Shown here: piece after piece, positions 1 to 8,889 of the stretch
How positions within the stretch are numbered: position 1 is the first letter of the stretch
Layout: each line of letters starts with the position of its first letter
DNA from: Sphaerisporangium fuscum
GTDB lineage: Bacteria > Actinomycetota > Actinomycetes > Streptosporangiales > Streptosporangiaceae
Reading direction: 5' to 3'
DNA length: 64,000 nt
NCBI RefSeq assembly: GCF_018531465.1
Contig: NZ_JAHDTF010000031.1
Location: 1-64,000 of the forward strand
The notes under the pieces: generated by a model
What the model saw: the letters and a program-made list of their open reading frames with translations, nothing else
Told to the model about the DNA's origin: nothing
The model's database searches: none
Translations under genes and position numbers: made by a program

Positions 1-96
1 ATTCAGCCGAACCCAAGGGCTGAAACCATCCATGATGCGTGAAGACCTCTCGGTTCGGCCTGATGAACCTTCAGTTCGCGTGAACTCTGAGAGATC

Positions 97-392
97 AGCG
101 GGTGCCACCGGAATACGGCGGAAACGGGTCGGAACGGCGGGCGTCGTGACGCCCTGCTTGAACGATCGCTGCTCGAGCAGGTCGAGCTCGATCGGCACGT
201 CGTAGTCGTCGGACAGCGGCCTGCCGAAGCCGAGGATCGCGGGATGGGTGAAGAGCGGCAGCTCGTCGAGAAGCCCCGCCCGGAGCAGCTGCGTCGCGAG
301 CGCCGCGCCGCCCACACTGATGCTGCCGTCGGTTCCGGCCCGCAGGGCGGCGAGCTGCTCGATCGTGTCGTCTCCGCCGATGATCCGCGCGC
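97..392 (-). pseudogene. RibD C-terminal/dihydrofolate-reductase-like fragment
   Basis: Reading the minus strand gives a C-terminal RibD/DHFR-like segment: SISVGGAAL, then LLDELPLFTHPAILGFGRPL, the conserved end of many actinobacterial 'dihydrofolate reductase family' proteins. The N-terminal half (NADPH/substrate-binding part, roughly 100 residues) is missing; upstream codons in this frame do not continue the family. No stop is reached where the family normally ends, and the frame runs on through the 21-bp repeat toward the window edge. I read it as a truncated gene. Family assignment is fairly firm; the exact ends are not. Confidence 0.55.
99..119 (+). repeat. 21-bp dispersed repeat, copy 1
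   Basis: A 21-bp sequence with core GGTGCCACCGGAATACGGC is repeated exactly at 57276-57296 and with one mismatch, inverted, at 57445-57465. It lies just past the end of the reductase stump. See the repeat entry at 57 kb. Confidence 0.6.
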
Positions 393-671
393 GATGAGGG
401 CCCGGCGTTCGTCGAGGAGCTCATGGACGAGCTTCGCGTCCGCCACCTCGGCGCCCCGCCGAAGCCGCACAACGGTCCAGGCCCGTTCGAGCGCCTCGAC
501 GCCGCGGCTGCTGAGCAAGAACACGTCGATCAACGGTGACGGAACGGCCCCCCGCCCTACCTTCCTGGGCTCAGGCCCGCACCGCCGCCCAGGGCGCGCG
601 GAGCCCCTCGGATGCGGGCGGCCAGGGAGGAGTGCGGGGCGTGACGTACGGAGATAGGCGAGGCCGGCCGG

Positions 672-1637
672 TCACGACGTGACGGAGAGAACGATCTTTC
701 CCGTAGTGTGGCCGGCCTCGCCCAATGTGTGGGCGGCGGCGGCGTCCTCCAGCGGGAAGACCGCGTCGGCGATCACCCGCAGGCGGCCGTCCTCGACCAG
801 CTTGGCGATCTCGCGCAGGCCCTGCTGGTCGGGCTCGACGAGCATGAACCCCGCCCATACCCCGGCCGCCTCGGCCTCCTTGTAGGGGAAGGTGTCGTCC
901 GGAGGCAGCAGCGAGACCAGCTTTCCGCCTGGTCGCAGGGTGCGCAGGGAGTCGGCCCAGCCGGCGCCGCCGATCGTGTCCAGGACGACGTCGGCGTCGC
1001 GGATGGTCTCGGCGAAGTTCTGGGTGCGGTAGTCGATCAGTTCGTCCGCGCCCAGGGAGCGCAGCAGGTCGTGCTTGGCGGCGCTGGCGGTGCCGATCAC
1101 ATGGGCGCCGCGGGCCTTGGCGATCTGAACGGCCAGGTGGCCGACGCCGCCCGCGGCAGCGTGGATGAGGACGCGCTGACCGGGCCGGACCCTGGCGGTG
1201 TCGACGAGGGCCTGCCAGGCGGTGAGCGAGGCCAACGGCAGGGCGCCCGCCTCGATGTGGGTGAGGCCCCGGGGGCGGGGGGCGAAATGGCGGGCCGGGG
1301 CGACGACGTACTCGGCGTAGGCGCCGGCCGGGTGCGGGAAGCACGGCATCCCGAAGACCTCGTCGCCCGGCTGGAAGAGAGTCACACCTTCGCCGGTCTC
1401 CTCGACCACCCCGGAGACGTCGAATCCCAAGGTGAAGGGAAGCTGCGTCCCGTCGGGGAACACCCCCCGCTCCCGGGTCTTCCAGTCGGCCGGATTCACG
1501 CCGGCCGCGTGCACCTGGACCAGGATCTCGCCCCGGCCCGGCTCCGGTCGCCTGGTCTCGATGACCTTGAGGACGTCGGGGGCTCCGGCGATCTCTTGGG
1601 AGACGGCACGCATGGTGAGGGCGCTGGTCTGGGACAT
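672..1637 (-). CDS. NADP-dependent quinone oxidoreductase, MDR family
   Basis: A 321-residue medium-chain dehydrogenase/reductase of the zinc-independent quinone-oxidoreductase/enoyl-reductase type. The N-terminal GroES-like domain contains AAGVNPADWK and LGFDVSGVVEETGEGV. The Rossmann domain has the nucleotide-binding AAAGGVGHLAVQIAKARGA. It lacks the structural zinc cysteines. It probably reduces quinones or enones with NADPH in the cytoplasm. The start at 1637 is preceded by AGGAG at good spacing; longer upstream readings cross the intergenic region. It is divergent from the GlxA-type regulator, its likely controller. Substrate unknown. Confidence 0.9.
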   Translation of the reverse strand: MSQTSALTMRAVSQEIAGAPDVLKVIETRRPEPGRGEILVQVHAAGVNPADWKTRERGVFPDGTQLPFTLGFDVSGVVEETGEGVTLFQPGDEVFGMPCFPHPAGAYAEYVVAPARHFAPRPRGLTHIEAGALPLASLTAWQALVDTARVRPGQRVLIHAAAGGVGHLAVQIAKARGAHVIGTASAAKHDLLRSLGADELIDYRTQNFAETIRDADVVLDTIGGAGWADSLRTLRPGGKLVSLLPPDDTFPYKEAEAAGVWAGFMLVEPDQQGLREIAKLVEDGRLRVIADAVFPLEDAAAAHTLGEAGHTTGKIVLSVTS

Positions 1638-1764
1638 GATGACGTTCTCCTTCTGGGTGCTTTTCCAGCGGTTTGCGCCGGTTCTCTCGGGCGCGTCACA
1701 AGACTGCCGGGGCCCAAGGGTCCCCAGTAGCGGCGTGATGGCCACCTCCTGAAAAGATCTGGCC

Positions 1765-2742
1765 ATGCACCACGTTGGCGTTCTGGCACTGGACGGCGTC
1801 GTCCCCTTCGAGCTCGGAATCCCCGCCCGCATCTTCGGTGCCGCCCGCGACCGGGCGGGCAACCAGCTCTACTCCGTGACCACGTGCAGCCTCGACGGTG
1901 GCCCGGTACGGGCCGAGGCCGACTACGGCCTCACCGTCACCCATGACGCCTCCTTGCTGGCCGGCGTCGACACGGTCGTCATCCCGCCCTCCCACGCCCT
2001 CGGGCCCATCCGCGAGGAGGGCCGCCTGCCCGCCGCCTTGCGCGACGCCCTGGCCGCCATCCGCCCCGGCACTCGGATCGTGGGCATCTGCACCGCCACG
2101 TACGTCCTGGCCGCCGCGGGGCTCCTCGACCACCGTCGCGCCACCACGCACTGGCGCGAAGCGGAGCGCCTGCAGCGGATGTTCACCACCACCCGCATCG
2201 ACCCCGACGTGCTGTTCGTCGACGACGGCGACATCCTCACCTCCGCCGGCGTCGCCGCCGGGATCGACCTATGCCTGCACCTTGTCCGCCGCGACCACGG
2301 CAGCCGGATCGCCAACGACGTGGCCCGCTCCTGCGTGGTGCCGCCCTGGCGAGACGGCGGACAGGCCCAGTACATACAGCGCCCCGTCCCCGACCCGACG
2401 GCCACCGGCACCGCCCCCACCCAGGCATGGGTCATGGAACGACTCACCGAACCCCTCACCCTGGCCGACCTCGCCGCCCACGCCAACATGAGCGTGCGCA
2501 CCTTCACGCGCCGCTTCCGCGACGAGACCGGCACCACTCCCAGCCAATGGCTGATCCGCCAGCGCGTCGACCTGGCGCGCCACTATCTGGAGACCACCGA
2601 CTGGCCCGTCGACCTCGTCGCCCACCGTGCCGGGTTCGGCACCGGCGTCTCCCTGCGCCGGCACCTCCACGCCGCTATCGGCGTCACCCCCCAGGCGTAC
2701 CGCCGCACCTTCCGCCCCGCCACCACGGCCGCAGCCGGCTGA
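1765..2742 (+). CDS. GlxA-type transcriptional regulator (DJ-1/PfpI + AraC HTH)
   Basis: A 325-residue regulator. Residues about 1-180 form a DJ-1/PfpI-like glutamine-amidotransferase-fold domain, with GICTATYVLAAAGLLD at the nucleophile-elbow position. Residues about 215-320 are an AraC HTH pair (TLADLAAHANMSVRTFTRRF and the second helix around AHRAGFGTGVSLRRHL). The architecture is that of GlxA/FtrA-type regulators, where the N-terminal domain is thought to sense a ligand. It is divergent from the quinone oxidoreductase across 127 bp and probably regulates it. No strong ribosome-binding site precedes the ATG. Confidence 0.9.
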   Translation: MHHVGVLALDGVVPFELGIPARIFGAARDRAGNQLYSVTTCSLDGGPVRAEADYGLTVTHDASLLAGVDTVVIPPSHALGPIREEGRLPAALRDALAAIRPGTRIVGICTATYVLAAAGLLDHRRATTHWREAERLQRMFTTTRIDPDVLFVDDGDILTSAGVAAGIDLCLHLVRRDHGSRIANDVARSCVVPPWRDGGQAQYIQRPVPDPTATGTAPTQAWVMERLTEPLTLADLAAHANMSVRTFTRRFRDETGTTPSQWLIRQRVDLARHYLETTDWPVDLVAHRAGFGTGVSLRRHLHAAIGVTPQAYRRTFRPATTAAAG

Positions 2743-2901
2743 ACGGCGAGTGGCGGGTCAGGTGGCGTGCTGCTGCATCCCGCAGCACGACCCGCACGCA
2801 GGAGTCTCCCACGACAGACGGATGATCACGTTCCGGATCCCCGGCTCATCCTCGGACAACATGACGCCGCCCTGGCCCTTGCTGTCACGGCGTGCCGTTC
2901 T

Positions 2902-2935
2902 GCCCCGGATGCGCCCCCTGTGGCGCATCCGGGGC
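2902..2935 (-). terminator. Rho-independent-type hairpin, probably bidirectional
   Basis: A perfect 14-bp stem (GCCCCGGATGCGCC and its complement) with loop CCCTGT sits 8 bp past the stop of the NmrA-like gene and downstream of the GlxA-type gene. There is no long T-tract, as is common in high-GC actinomycetes. Confidence 0.75.
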
Positions 2936-2943
2936 GGTCGCCG

Positions 2944-3783
2944 TCAGGCCAGTGCCGGGTCGAAGGCCGCCGCGCGGTGGGCGGCCCACTGGGCGTAGGT
3001 GAACGCCGGTCGCCCGGTGACCTCCTCGACCGCGGGTGAGATCTCGGCGGTCCTGCCGTCCCTGGCGGCGAATCCATCGATGAGCTCGTCGGCCACCGGC
3101 GCGGGCATGCCATGGCGCAGCAGCTGCTCCCGGAACTGCTCCCGGGGTACCTCCTCGAACCGCAACGGCCGCCCGATGGTCTCCCCGATGATCCGCACGC
3201 GCTCGACCTGGGTCAGCGACTGCGGCCCGGTGAGCAGGTATGCCTCCCCGGCACGCTCGTCGAGCAGGGCGCGTACGGCCACCGCGGCGATGTCGCGCGG
3301 ATCGACCGGGGCCAGTGCGGCATCGCCGTACACCCCGTGGACGACCCCGCCGTTGATGATCTGGGGCGCCCAGGAGAGGTCGTTCGTCATGAACGCGTCG
3401 GGACGCACGAAGGTCCACGGCAGCCCGGACGCTTCGACGGCCCGCTCGAGCCGCAGGTGCTGTTCGCCGATCAACCCCGGTGTGGAGTACGTGACGGACG
3501 AGGACGACAGCAGCACGACATGCTGCAGGCCGGCTTGCCGTGCCGCGTCGAGGAATCCGTCGACCCCGGTGAAGACGGGGAACAGGAATGCCCGTTCGAT
3601 GCCGGACAGCGCCTCCGGCAGGGTTTCCGGCCGGGTGAGGTCGCCCGGCACGACCTCGACGCCGTCCGGGAATGAGCGATCGCTGGGGTTACGGGTCATG
3701 ACGCGTACCTTCTCGCCCGCGTCGAGCAGTTGGCGGACGACGTTGGCGCCGACGTTTCCGGTGCTACCGGTGACCAGAATCAT
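2944..3783 (-). CDS. NmrA-like NAD(P)-binding oxidoreductase
   Basis: A 279-residue atypical short-chain dehydrogenase of the NmrA/QOR2 group. The N-terminus MILVTGSTGNVGANVVRQL is the glycine-rich NAD(P)-binding loop. LPWTFVRPDAFMTN and the C-terminal YAQWAAHRAA helix are typical of these 'NAD(P)H azoreductase-like' proteins. They either reduce quinone-like substrates or act as redox sensors. The start at 3783 follows an AAGGAAA-type Shine-Dalgarno. It is divergent from the SnoaL-YceI genes. A second NmrA-like protein lies at 58.9 kb. Activity cannot be told from sequence. Confidence 0.85.
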   Translation of the reverse strand: MILVTGSTGNVGANVVRQLLDAGEKVRVMTRNPSDRSFPDGVEVVPGDLTRPETLPEALSGIERAFLFPVFTGVDGFLDAARQAGLQHVVLLSSSSVTYSTPGLIGEQHLRLERAVEASGLPWTFVRPDAFMTNDLSWAPQIINGGVVHGVYGDAALAPVDPRDIAAVAVRALLDERAGEAYLLTGPQSLTQVERVRIIGETIGRPLRFEEVPREQFREQLLRHGMPAPVADELIDGFAARDGRTAEISPAVEEVTGRPAFTYAQWAAHRAAAFDPALA

Positions 3784-4141
3784 GGTGGAGATTTCCTTCT
3801 CTTCTTTCCTTTGGTGGCAGAGCGGTCCAAGGGCCGGTGCCACAGGCCCGGATCGAGCCGGCCGTCCCCGGGCCCGGATGGGGTGGTCATGGTGCCCCGA
3901 CCTTCCTTGGTGCGTCTGCTCTCGAGAGATTGACGAGGCAGGCCTGTGGGATGTGAGGCCGGCGCCTCGCCTCACATTCCACGGTGCTGTGTCGTCGTCC
4001 TGCTGAAGGCGAACAGCATCCAGCTAGCAGGAACGCTCGATCGACACCATGACCGGCATCACCTCACCGGCCCCACGCCGTGGGCTGCCACCACCGTCCC
4101 GCAGACAGCCTGCGTGGCCGACATCGATGAGACGGACACCC

Positions 4142-4582
4142 ATGACCGATATTCAAGCCATCGTTGACCGCGTCGAGATCGAGGCGCTGCGCGGCGAGTT
4201 CACCGACGCGGGGATGATGCGCGACCACGACCGCTTCGCGTCGCTGTTCACCCAGGACGGCGCGTGGCGGATGCCCCACATCGGCGTCGAGTTCGTCAGC
4301 AGAGAGGAGATCCGCGCCGCGATCGAGCGGCTGCAGGGCCTCTGGGAGTACTTCGTGCAAACGGTGCACCCAGGCACGATCCAGCTGGACGGCGACACCG
4401 CAGCCGGCCGTACCTACATCGCGGAGTTCGGACGCATGCGCGACGGCCGCTCGCACCTGAACTACGCCCTCTACCACGACCGCTACCAGCGCACCCCGGA
4501 CGGCTGGAGGTTCGCCGAGCGCGTCTATGAGGTCAAATACCTCGACTCCACTCCCCTGGCCGGATCCGCGCCGCAGGACTGA
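4142..4582 (+). CDS. SnoaL-like (NTF2-fold) protein
   Basis: A 146-residue NTF2-fold protein of the SnoaL_4 type: DRVEIEALRGEFTDAGMMRD at the start, HDRFASLFTQDGAWRMP, and a C-terminal HYDRYQRTPDGWRFAERVYEVKYLD-like strand pattern. The family includes polyketide cyclases, dehydratases and ring-hydroxylating dioxygenase small subunits, as well as many uncharacterised proteins. I chose the ATG at 4142 because the fold begins there; an upstream in-frame start at 4049 would add unrelated residues. Its stop lies 31 bp before the YceI gene, so they are probably co-transcribed. Confidence 0.8.
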   Translation: MTDIQAIVDRVEIEALRGEFTDAGMMRDHDRFASLFTQDGAWRMPHIGVEFVSREEIRAAIERLQGLWEYFVQTVHPGTIQLDGDTAAGRTYIAEFGRMRDGRSHLNYALYHDRYQRTPDGWRFAERVYEVKYLDSTPLAGSAPQD

Positions 4583-4613
4583 CCACCTCATTTCCCTTCA
4601 GGAGTGACCAAGC

Positions 4614-5159
4614 ATGTCAACCACGACCAGGCTTAGCGAGCTGACCGGCGATTACGTCCTCGACACCGCCCGCACGCGAATCGGGTTCGTCGCCCGGCAC
4701 ACGATGGCCACCAGAGTGCGCGGACAGTTCGACGAGTTCGAGGGCGGCGCGTACCTGGACGGCGACGACCCGTCGAAGTCCCGCGTCCGGCTCACCGTCC
4801 AGGCCAAGAGCATCCAGACGCGCAATCGGCAGCGCGACGACTACCTGCGCCGCACGTTCTTGAACGTGGACGACCACCCGGCCCTCATCTTCACCTCGAC
4901 CAAGGTGGAACAGACCGGTGGAACCGGCTTCGAGGTCACCGGTGACCTCACCATGCGCGGCGTGACCAAGCCGGTGACCGTGAACTTCGAGCTGACCGGC
5001 GTCGAGAACGACCCGCGCGGCGAGCTCCGGGTCGCCTTCAAGGGGGGCATCACGATCAACCGCAACCACTGGGGCGTGAACTGGAACGCCGCGACCAAGG
5101 CCATGGTCAGCCCCAACGTGGTGCTGGAGCTAGACGTGGCCGCGATCCGGCGGTCCTGA
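4614..5159 (+). CDS. YceI family protein
   Basis: A 181-residue YceI-like lipocalin-fold protein. It matches the family from YVLDTARTRIGFVARH through FLNVDDHPALIFTSTKVE, TGDLTMRGVTKPVTV and ITINRNHWGVNWNA, at full family length. No signal peptide is visible, so this is the cytoplasmic actinobacterial type. YceI proteins bind long isoprenoid or amphiphilic molecules; the ligand here is unknown. A good CAGGAG ribosome-binding site precedes the ATG. It follows the SnoaL gene closely. Confidence 0.92.
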   Translation: MSTTTRLSELTGDYVLDTARTRIGFVARHTMATRVRGQFDEFEGGAYLDGDDPSKSRVRLTVQAKSIQTRNRQRDDYLRRTFLNVDDHPALIFTSTKVEQTGGTGFEVTGDLTMRGVTKPVTVNFELTGVENDPRGELRVAFKGGITINRNHWGVNWNAATKAMVSPNVVLELDVAAIRRS

Positions 5160-5329
5160 GACGCTCAGCCGTTCCTGCGGCTCGCCATTCCCCTGCTTGA
5201 TCGCCGCCCGTGTCCGGCCCGGACGGGAGCGCTTCCCCGCCCGGGCCGGGCCGCGCATCACCGTCAATCACCCGCCTCCCCCGGAGGTGAGGTGCGTACC
5301 CGTACAGCCACGACAAGGAGACGGAAGGT

Positions 5330-6319
5330 ATGGCACAGGAGAGTGACCAGCGGTCCAGGCCGGGAAGGCGCTGGGTCCGCCGGACGCTGACGACCCTGGT
5401 GACGTTGCTGGCTCTCGCCGTCACCGCCACGTCGCTGATCGCGTATGTGTGGCAACCTGCAGAAACACGCGGCTCGCGCGCCTCCCCGCTGAGCCAGTCG
5501 CGTTATGTCGACACCGCCGTCGCCCGTTTCCACTACACCAGGACCGGCGACGGGCCCCCCGTCGTCCTGCTTCCCGGTGGCACGCTGTGGATCCACACCT
5601 ACCGCGACGTCATCCCCGCACTCGCGGTCGACCACACCGTGTACGCGGTGGACCTGCCGGGCAACGGATACACGACCGTTCATGACGACGACTTCAGCTA
5701 CGACCTTCCGGCGATGACCGGCGCGCTGCGGGAGTTCATGGACGCCGTGGGGCTTCCTCGTGCCTCCGTCGTCGCCCACTCGCTGAACGGTTCGGTCGCG
5801 CTGTCCTTCGCCTGGCAGGAACCGGAACGGGTGGACCGGCTCGTGCTGATGGCGCCATTGGCGCTCGACACCGATCTCAACCCGAACCTGCGGCTGATGC
5901 GCATCCCGATGATCGGGGAGGCGATGACCAAGCTGATCACTGAGGACCTGTACGTCTCCGGGCTCAAGGCGGCCTACGTCCATCGTGAGCGGCTCACCCC
6001 CGAAACCGCCCACGCCTACTGGGTGCCGCTCAGTCGCGCACAGAACCGCGAAGCGATGTGGAAGCAGGTCCGCAACCTCGACCTGTCGCTCGTCGACCGG
6101 CACCTGGGGCAGATCAGCGCGCCCACGCTGGTGCTGTGGGGCGAGCGAGACACCGTCGTCCCCCCGTGGCAGGCGAAGGTGCTCGGCTCCCGAATCCCCG
6201 GCTCTTCGGTGTACGTCGTTCCGGGCGCGGGGCACAACGTCCATGAAGACGATCCCGTCACGGTCGACGCCCACCTGACCGCCTTCCTGCATCCCACGCC
6301 CACGCGACGAATTGGGTGA
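5330..6319 (+). CDS. Membrane-anchored alpha/beta hydrolase
   Basis: A 329-residue alpha/beta hydrolase. Residues about 17-41 (TLTTLVTLLALAVTATSLIAY, after arginine-rich residues) form one N-terminal membrane segment, so the catalytic domain probably faces outward. The oxyanion region is VVLLPGGTLW. The nucleophile elbow is VVAHSLNGS, the acid lies in LWGERDTVVP, and the His is in GAGHNVHEDDP. Ribosome-binding site AAGGAGAC. It stands 170 bp after YceI. An esterase, lipase or haloalkane-dehalogenase-like role is possible; the substrate is unknown. Confidence 0.88.
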   Translation: MAQESDQRSRPGRRWVRRTLTTLVTLLALAVTATSLIAYVWQPAETRGSRASPLSQSRYVDTAVARFHYTRTGDGPPVVLLPGGTLWIHTYRDVIPALAVDHTVYAVDLPGNGYTTVHDDDFSYDLPAMTGALREFMDAVGLPRASVVAHSLNGSVALSFAWQEPERVDRLVLMAPLALDTDLNPNLRLMRIPMIGEAMTKLITEDLYVSGLKAAYVHRERLTPETAHAYWVPLSRAQNREAMWKQVRNLDLSLVDRHLGQISAPTLVLWGERDTVVPPWQAKVLGSRIPGSSVYVVPGAGHNVHEDDPVTVDAHLTAFLHPTPTRRIG

Positions 6320-6436
6320 CCGGTGGAGGCGCAGGGGGCCCGATGACCTGATTTCGGCGGCACTGAAATCATCCAGTCCCTGCAGGACATGTGTGGGTGT
6401 CGGATACCCCTGGTCCTGTGGAGAGGAAGTGAGTTC

Positions 6437-6989
6437 GTGCGACCACCTGACACCAGGCGTCGCCGCTTCGAGGAGTTGTACCAGGCCAACCATGATCCGG
6501 TGCTCGGGTACGTGGTACGGAGGACGGCGAACGGCCATGATGCGGCGGACATCTTGGCCGAGACCTTCATGACCGCATGGCGGCGGCTGGACGACGTGCC
6601 TGCAGGCGTAGAAGGCGCGCCCATGGCTGTTCGGAGTGGCGCGCCGGGCCCTGGCGAATCATCACCGTGGTGAACGGCGGCACACGGCACTGACCGCCCG
6701 GCTGGCATCCGAGCTGAGCGCCGTCCAGCGGCAGCCGAGGGAGGAGCCGGCCGACATGGATGCCCTGGCGAAGGCATTCGCGGACCTGTCCGACGGCTAC
6801 CGAGAAGTGCTGTCGCTTGCGGATTGGGAGGGCATGTCCATCGCCGAGATCGCGGTTGTGCTGGGCTGTTCGGCCAACGCCGTACGGATCCGCCTGCATC
6901 GGGCCCGTCGCCGCCTGGCCCGCGCTCTCTCGGTAGACCCTCCACGGCGTGCAGCGCGCACCCAGGTACCGGAAGGAGACTCCGCATGA
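6437..6989 (+). pseudogene. ECF-type sigma-70 factor with a +1 frameshift
   Basis: Two adjacent frames form one ECF sigma factor. The sigma-2 part reads RRRFEELYQANHDPVLGYVV and AADILAETFMTAWRRLDDVP; the sigma-4 part reads LSDGYREVLSLADWEGMSIA and GCSANAVRIRLHRARRRLAR. Removing one G near 6616 (GAAGGCGCG to GAAGCGCG) restores a continuous VEARPWLFGVARRALANHHR. So the gene is either inactivated by one inserted base or carries a sequencing error. The GTG at 6437 is the best start. Its stop overlaps the ATG of the next gene, the usual arrangement for a sigma factor and its partner. Confidence 0.8.
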
Positions 6990-7798
6990 CCAAGATTTCG
7001 ATCAGCCGTCTCAACCCCGTCACCGACGACGAGATCGCCGCGCTGGTGAGCACAGGGGCCAGGGACGAGCTGGCAGAGCACATCACGGCGGCCCTCCCGG
7101 AACCTGCACCCCGGTCTTGGTGGCGCCGGCGCCTGATCGTCGGCATTCCGCTCATGGGGGCGGCGACGGCCGCCGCAGTGGTCGCGTTCTCGTCCGGCTG
7201 GGTCGGGCCGCAGCGCGCCGAAGCGGCGGCCCTCTCCTTCCAGCGAGAGGGCGCATACCTCGTCGTCCGCGTGCAGGACCCGAACGCCGATCCCGAGCGT
7301 TACCGGGAGGAGTTCCGGCAGCGAGGAATGGACATCGACCTCAAGCTAACGCCCACCAGCCCGGACAAGGCCGGCAAGGTCCTGTTCATGGAGGACGGCG
7401 ACGACCCGGCCGGCCGGCTCGAGGTGGTCGAGGGCTCGTGCGGGGAGCGCGCCTGCGCGGTGGCCGTCAAGGTGCCGGTCAGCTACCGGTCCCACGCCAG
7501 CATCGTCTTCGGCCGTGCGGCGGAGCAAGGGGAGATGTACGACACGGGTGAGGGCGACGAGCCAGGCGCGGGCATCGGCCTGCCCGGCATCGACAAGTAC
7601 ACCGTGGCGGAGGCGACCGCCATCCTCCGCGCGCGTGACGTGCCCATCGAGTACCGCTACGAATACAGAGGTTCCGACCGGCCGTATCCAGATGGGATCC
7701 CCGCCGACAAAGTCGATCCCCACTGGTACATCCACGACGGTCTGCGGGGCTCGGAGAACCAGGCCATTCTTTTCGTAGGCCCGGAACCCAAGGGTTGA
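6986..7798 (+). CDS. Membrane-anchored protein coupled to the ECF sigma gene
   Basis: A 270-residue protein whose ATG overlaps the sigma-factor stop (ATGA), implying translational coupling. After about 45 cytoplasmic residues (DDEIAALVSTGARDELAEHI) comes one membrane segment (about 50-68, LIVGIPLMGAATAAAVVAF) and an extracytoplasmic domain. The stretch IDKYTVAEATAILRARDVPI resembles a PASTA-like strand-helix. The layout is that of an anti-sigma factor or sigma-linked membrane sensor, but I see no clear zinc-anti-sigma HxxxCxxC motif. Ribosome-binding site GGAAGGAGAC. The anti-sigma role is inference from position. Confidence 0.8.
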   Translation: MTKISISRLNPVTDDEIAALVSTGARDELAEHITAALPEPAPRSWWRRRLIVGIPLMGAATAAAVVAFSSGWVGPQRAEAAALSFQREGAYLVVRVQDPNADPERYREEFRQRGMDIDLKLTPTSPDKAGKVLFMEDGDDPAGRLEVVEGSCGERACAVAVKVPVSYRSHASIVFGRAAEQGEMYDTGEGDEPGAGIGLPGIDKYTVAEATAILRARDVPIEYRYEYRGSDRPYPDGIPADKVDPHWYIHDGLRGSENQAILFVGPEPKG

Positions 7799-7955
7799 GG
7801 CCGCCGCCGATATCGTCATCGATGCCCCAGTCCCGCGGGAGCTGTAGGCGGCCATGATGGACTGGCAGGTCGCCGATGCTGCCGCAGTCGCGGGCGGGGC
7901 CGGTGATCCGACCGTCCGGTCGTCTTCTCGGTTCCTGCCCGCGGTCTACGCTCGA

Positions 7956-8774
7956 TCAGCCGATCGGTGGTGCGAGGTACTCCAGCGCGTAACCGTCGCC
8001 GGAGGCGGTTACGCGGGCGATGCCGGGTGAGTCGAGGTGGGCGCCGGCTACGAAGTGGTGTGGTCGGGTCAGTTGCTCGAGGAGAGCCGCTCGCGCGGCG
8101 CGGGCCTGGGACTGGTTGCCGTCGAGCTCCCAGGACACGTTCGGCTGATCGAATTGGAGCGTGGGAACGTGAACGGTGTCGCCCCAGGCGAGAAGGTGGC
8201 CGATGCCGCTCCTGACGTCGTAGATGGTGTGACCGGGTGTGTGGCCCGGTGTCGGGATCGCCGTGATCCAGTCGTTGATCGCGACCTTCTCCGACACGGG
8301 CACGACCCGGTCGCGGATCGGCTCGAGCCGTCCGGTGAACACCGAGGTGTCGCCCGCGCCGATCCACACACGCTCGAGTTCGGTGAACGCCTCTGAACCG
8401 TCCGGCGCGATCAGGCCGCTCACGTGGTCTTCGTGCCTGTGGGTGATGGCCACATCGGTGATATCCGCGCGGTCGATTCCCGCTTCGTCGAGCGCGTCGT
8501 AGATCAATCCCATGGTGGGGTCGTGCCAGTTGTCGGACGCGCCGGTGTCGATGAGCACCGATCGCGTGCCGTCGGTGACGAAGAAGGCGTTGACCGACAG
8601 CCGCAAGTTGTCGCCGGCCAGCGGGACGGCGGCCGGCAGCTCGTCGAGCGTGCACCCATCCTCGTCGCGGAGCCGTGTCGGCGGCATGTCGATGTACCCG
8701 TCTCGCAACGAGATCACCTGCAGATCACCGAATTCGAACGTGGCATGGTGCCGGCCACTCGAGATCAAACGCAT
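7956..8774 (-). CDS. MBL-fold metallo-hydrolase
   Basis: A 272-residue metallo-beta-lactamase-fold enzyme. The metal motif THRHEDHVSG has ligands at H112, H114, D116 and H117; GHTPGHT is near residue 177, and a final His is in GAHLDSPG. The N-terminal DGYIDMP with a PLAGDNLRLSVNAFFV-type segment matches the AHL-lactonase/quorum-quenching-like group of MBL proteins. Lactone or ester hydrolysis is likely but not proved. It is divergent from an XRE-cupin regulator, with a palindrome between them. Confidence 0.88.
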   Translation of the reverse strand: MRLISSGRHHATFEFGDLQVISLRDGYIDMPPTRLRDEDGCTLDELPAAVPLAGDNLRLSVNAFFVTDGTRSVLIDTGASDNWHDPTMGLIYDALDEAGIDRADITDVAITHRHEDHVSGLIAPDGSEAFTELERVWIGAGDTSVFTGRLEPIRDRVVPVSEKVAINDWITAIPTPGHTPGHTIYDVRSGIGHLLAWGDTVHVPTLQFDQPNVSWELDGNQSQARAARAALLEQLTRPHHFVAGAHLDSPGIARVTASGDGYALEYLAPPIG

Positions 8775-8817
8775 GGAACCTCCGTCATGTCGGGCGCCCA
8801 GCGCGCCCGTCTTCGAT

Positions 8818-8834
8818 AGAAGACTATGTCTTCT
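8818..8834. promoter_or_regulatory. Palindromic operator candidate (MBL hydrolase/XRE-cupin)
   Basis: A perfect palindrome AGAAGAC-TAT-GTCTTCT (7-bp arms) lies in the short divergent intergenic region between the MBL hydrolase and the XRE-cupin regulator, in AT-richer sequence than its surroundings. The likely binder is the regulator itself. Confidence 0.65.
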
Positions 8835-8889
8835 TTAGGAGAAACCATACACTGTGGGCGAGCGAGGTACTCATCGATCGAGGAGCACG

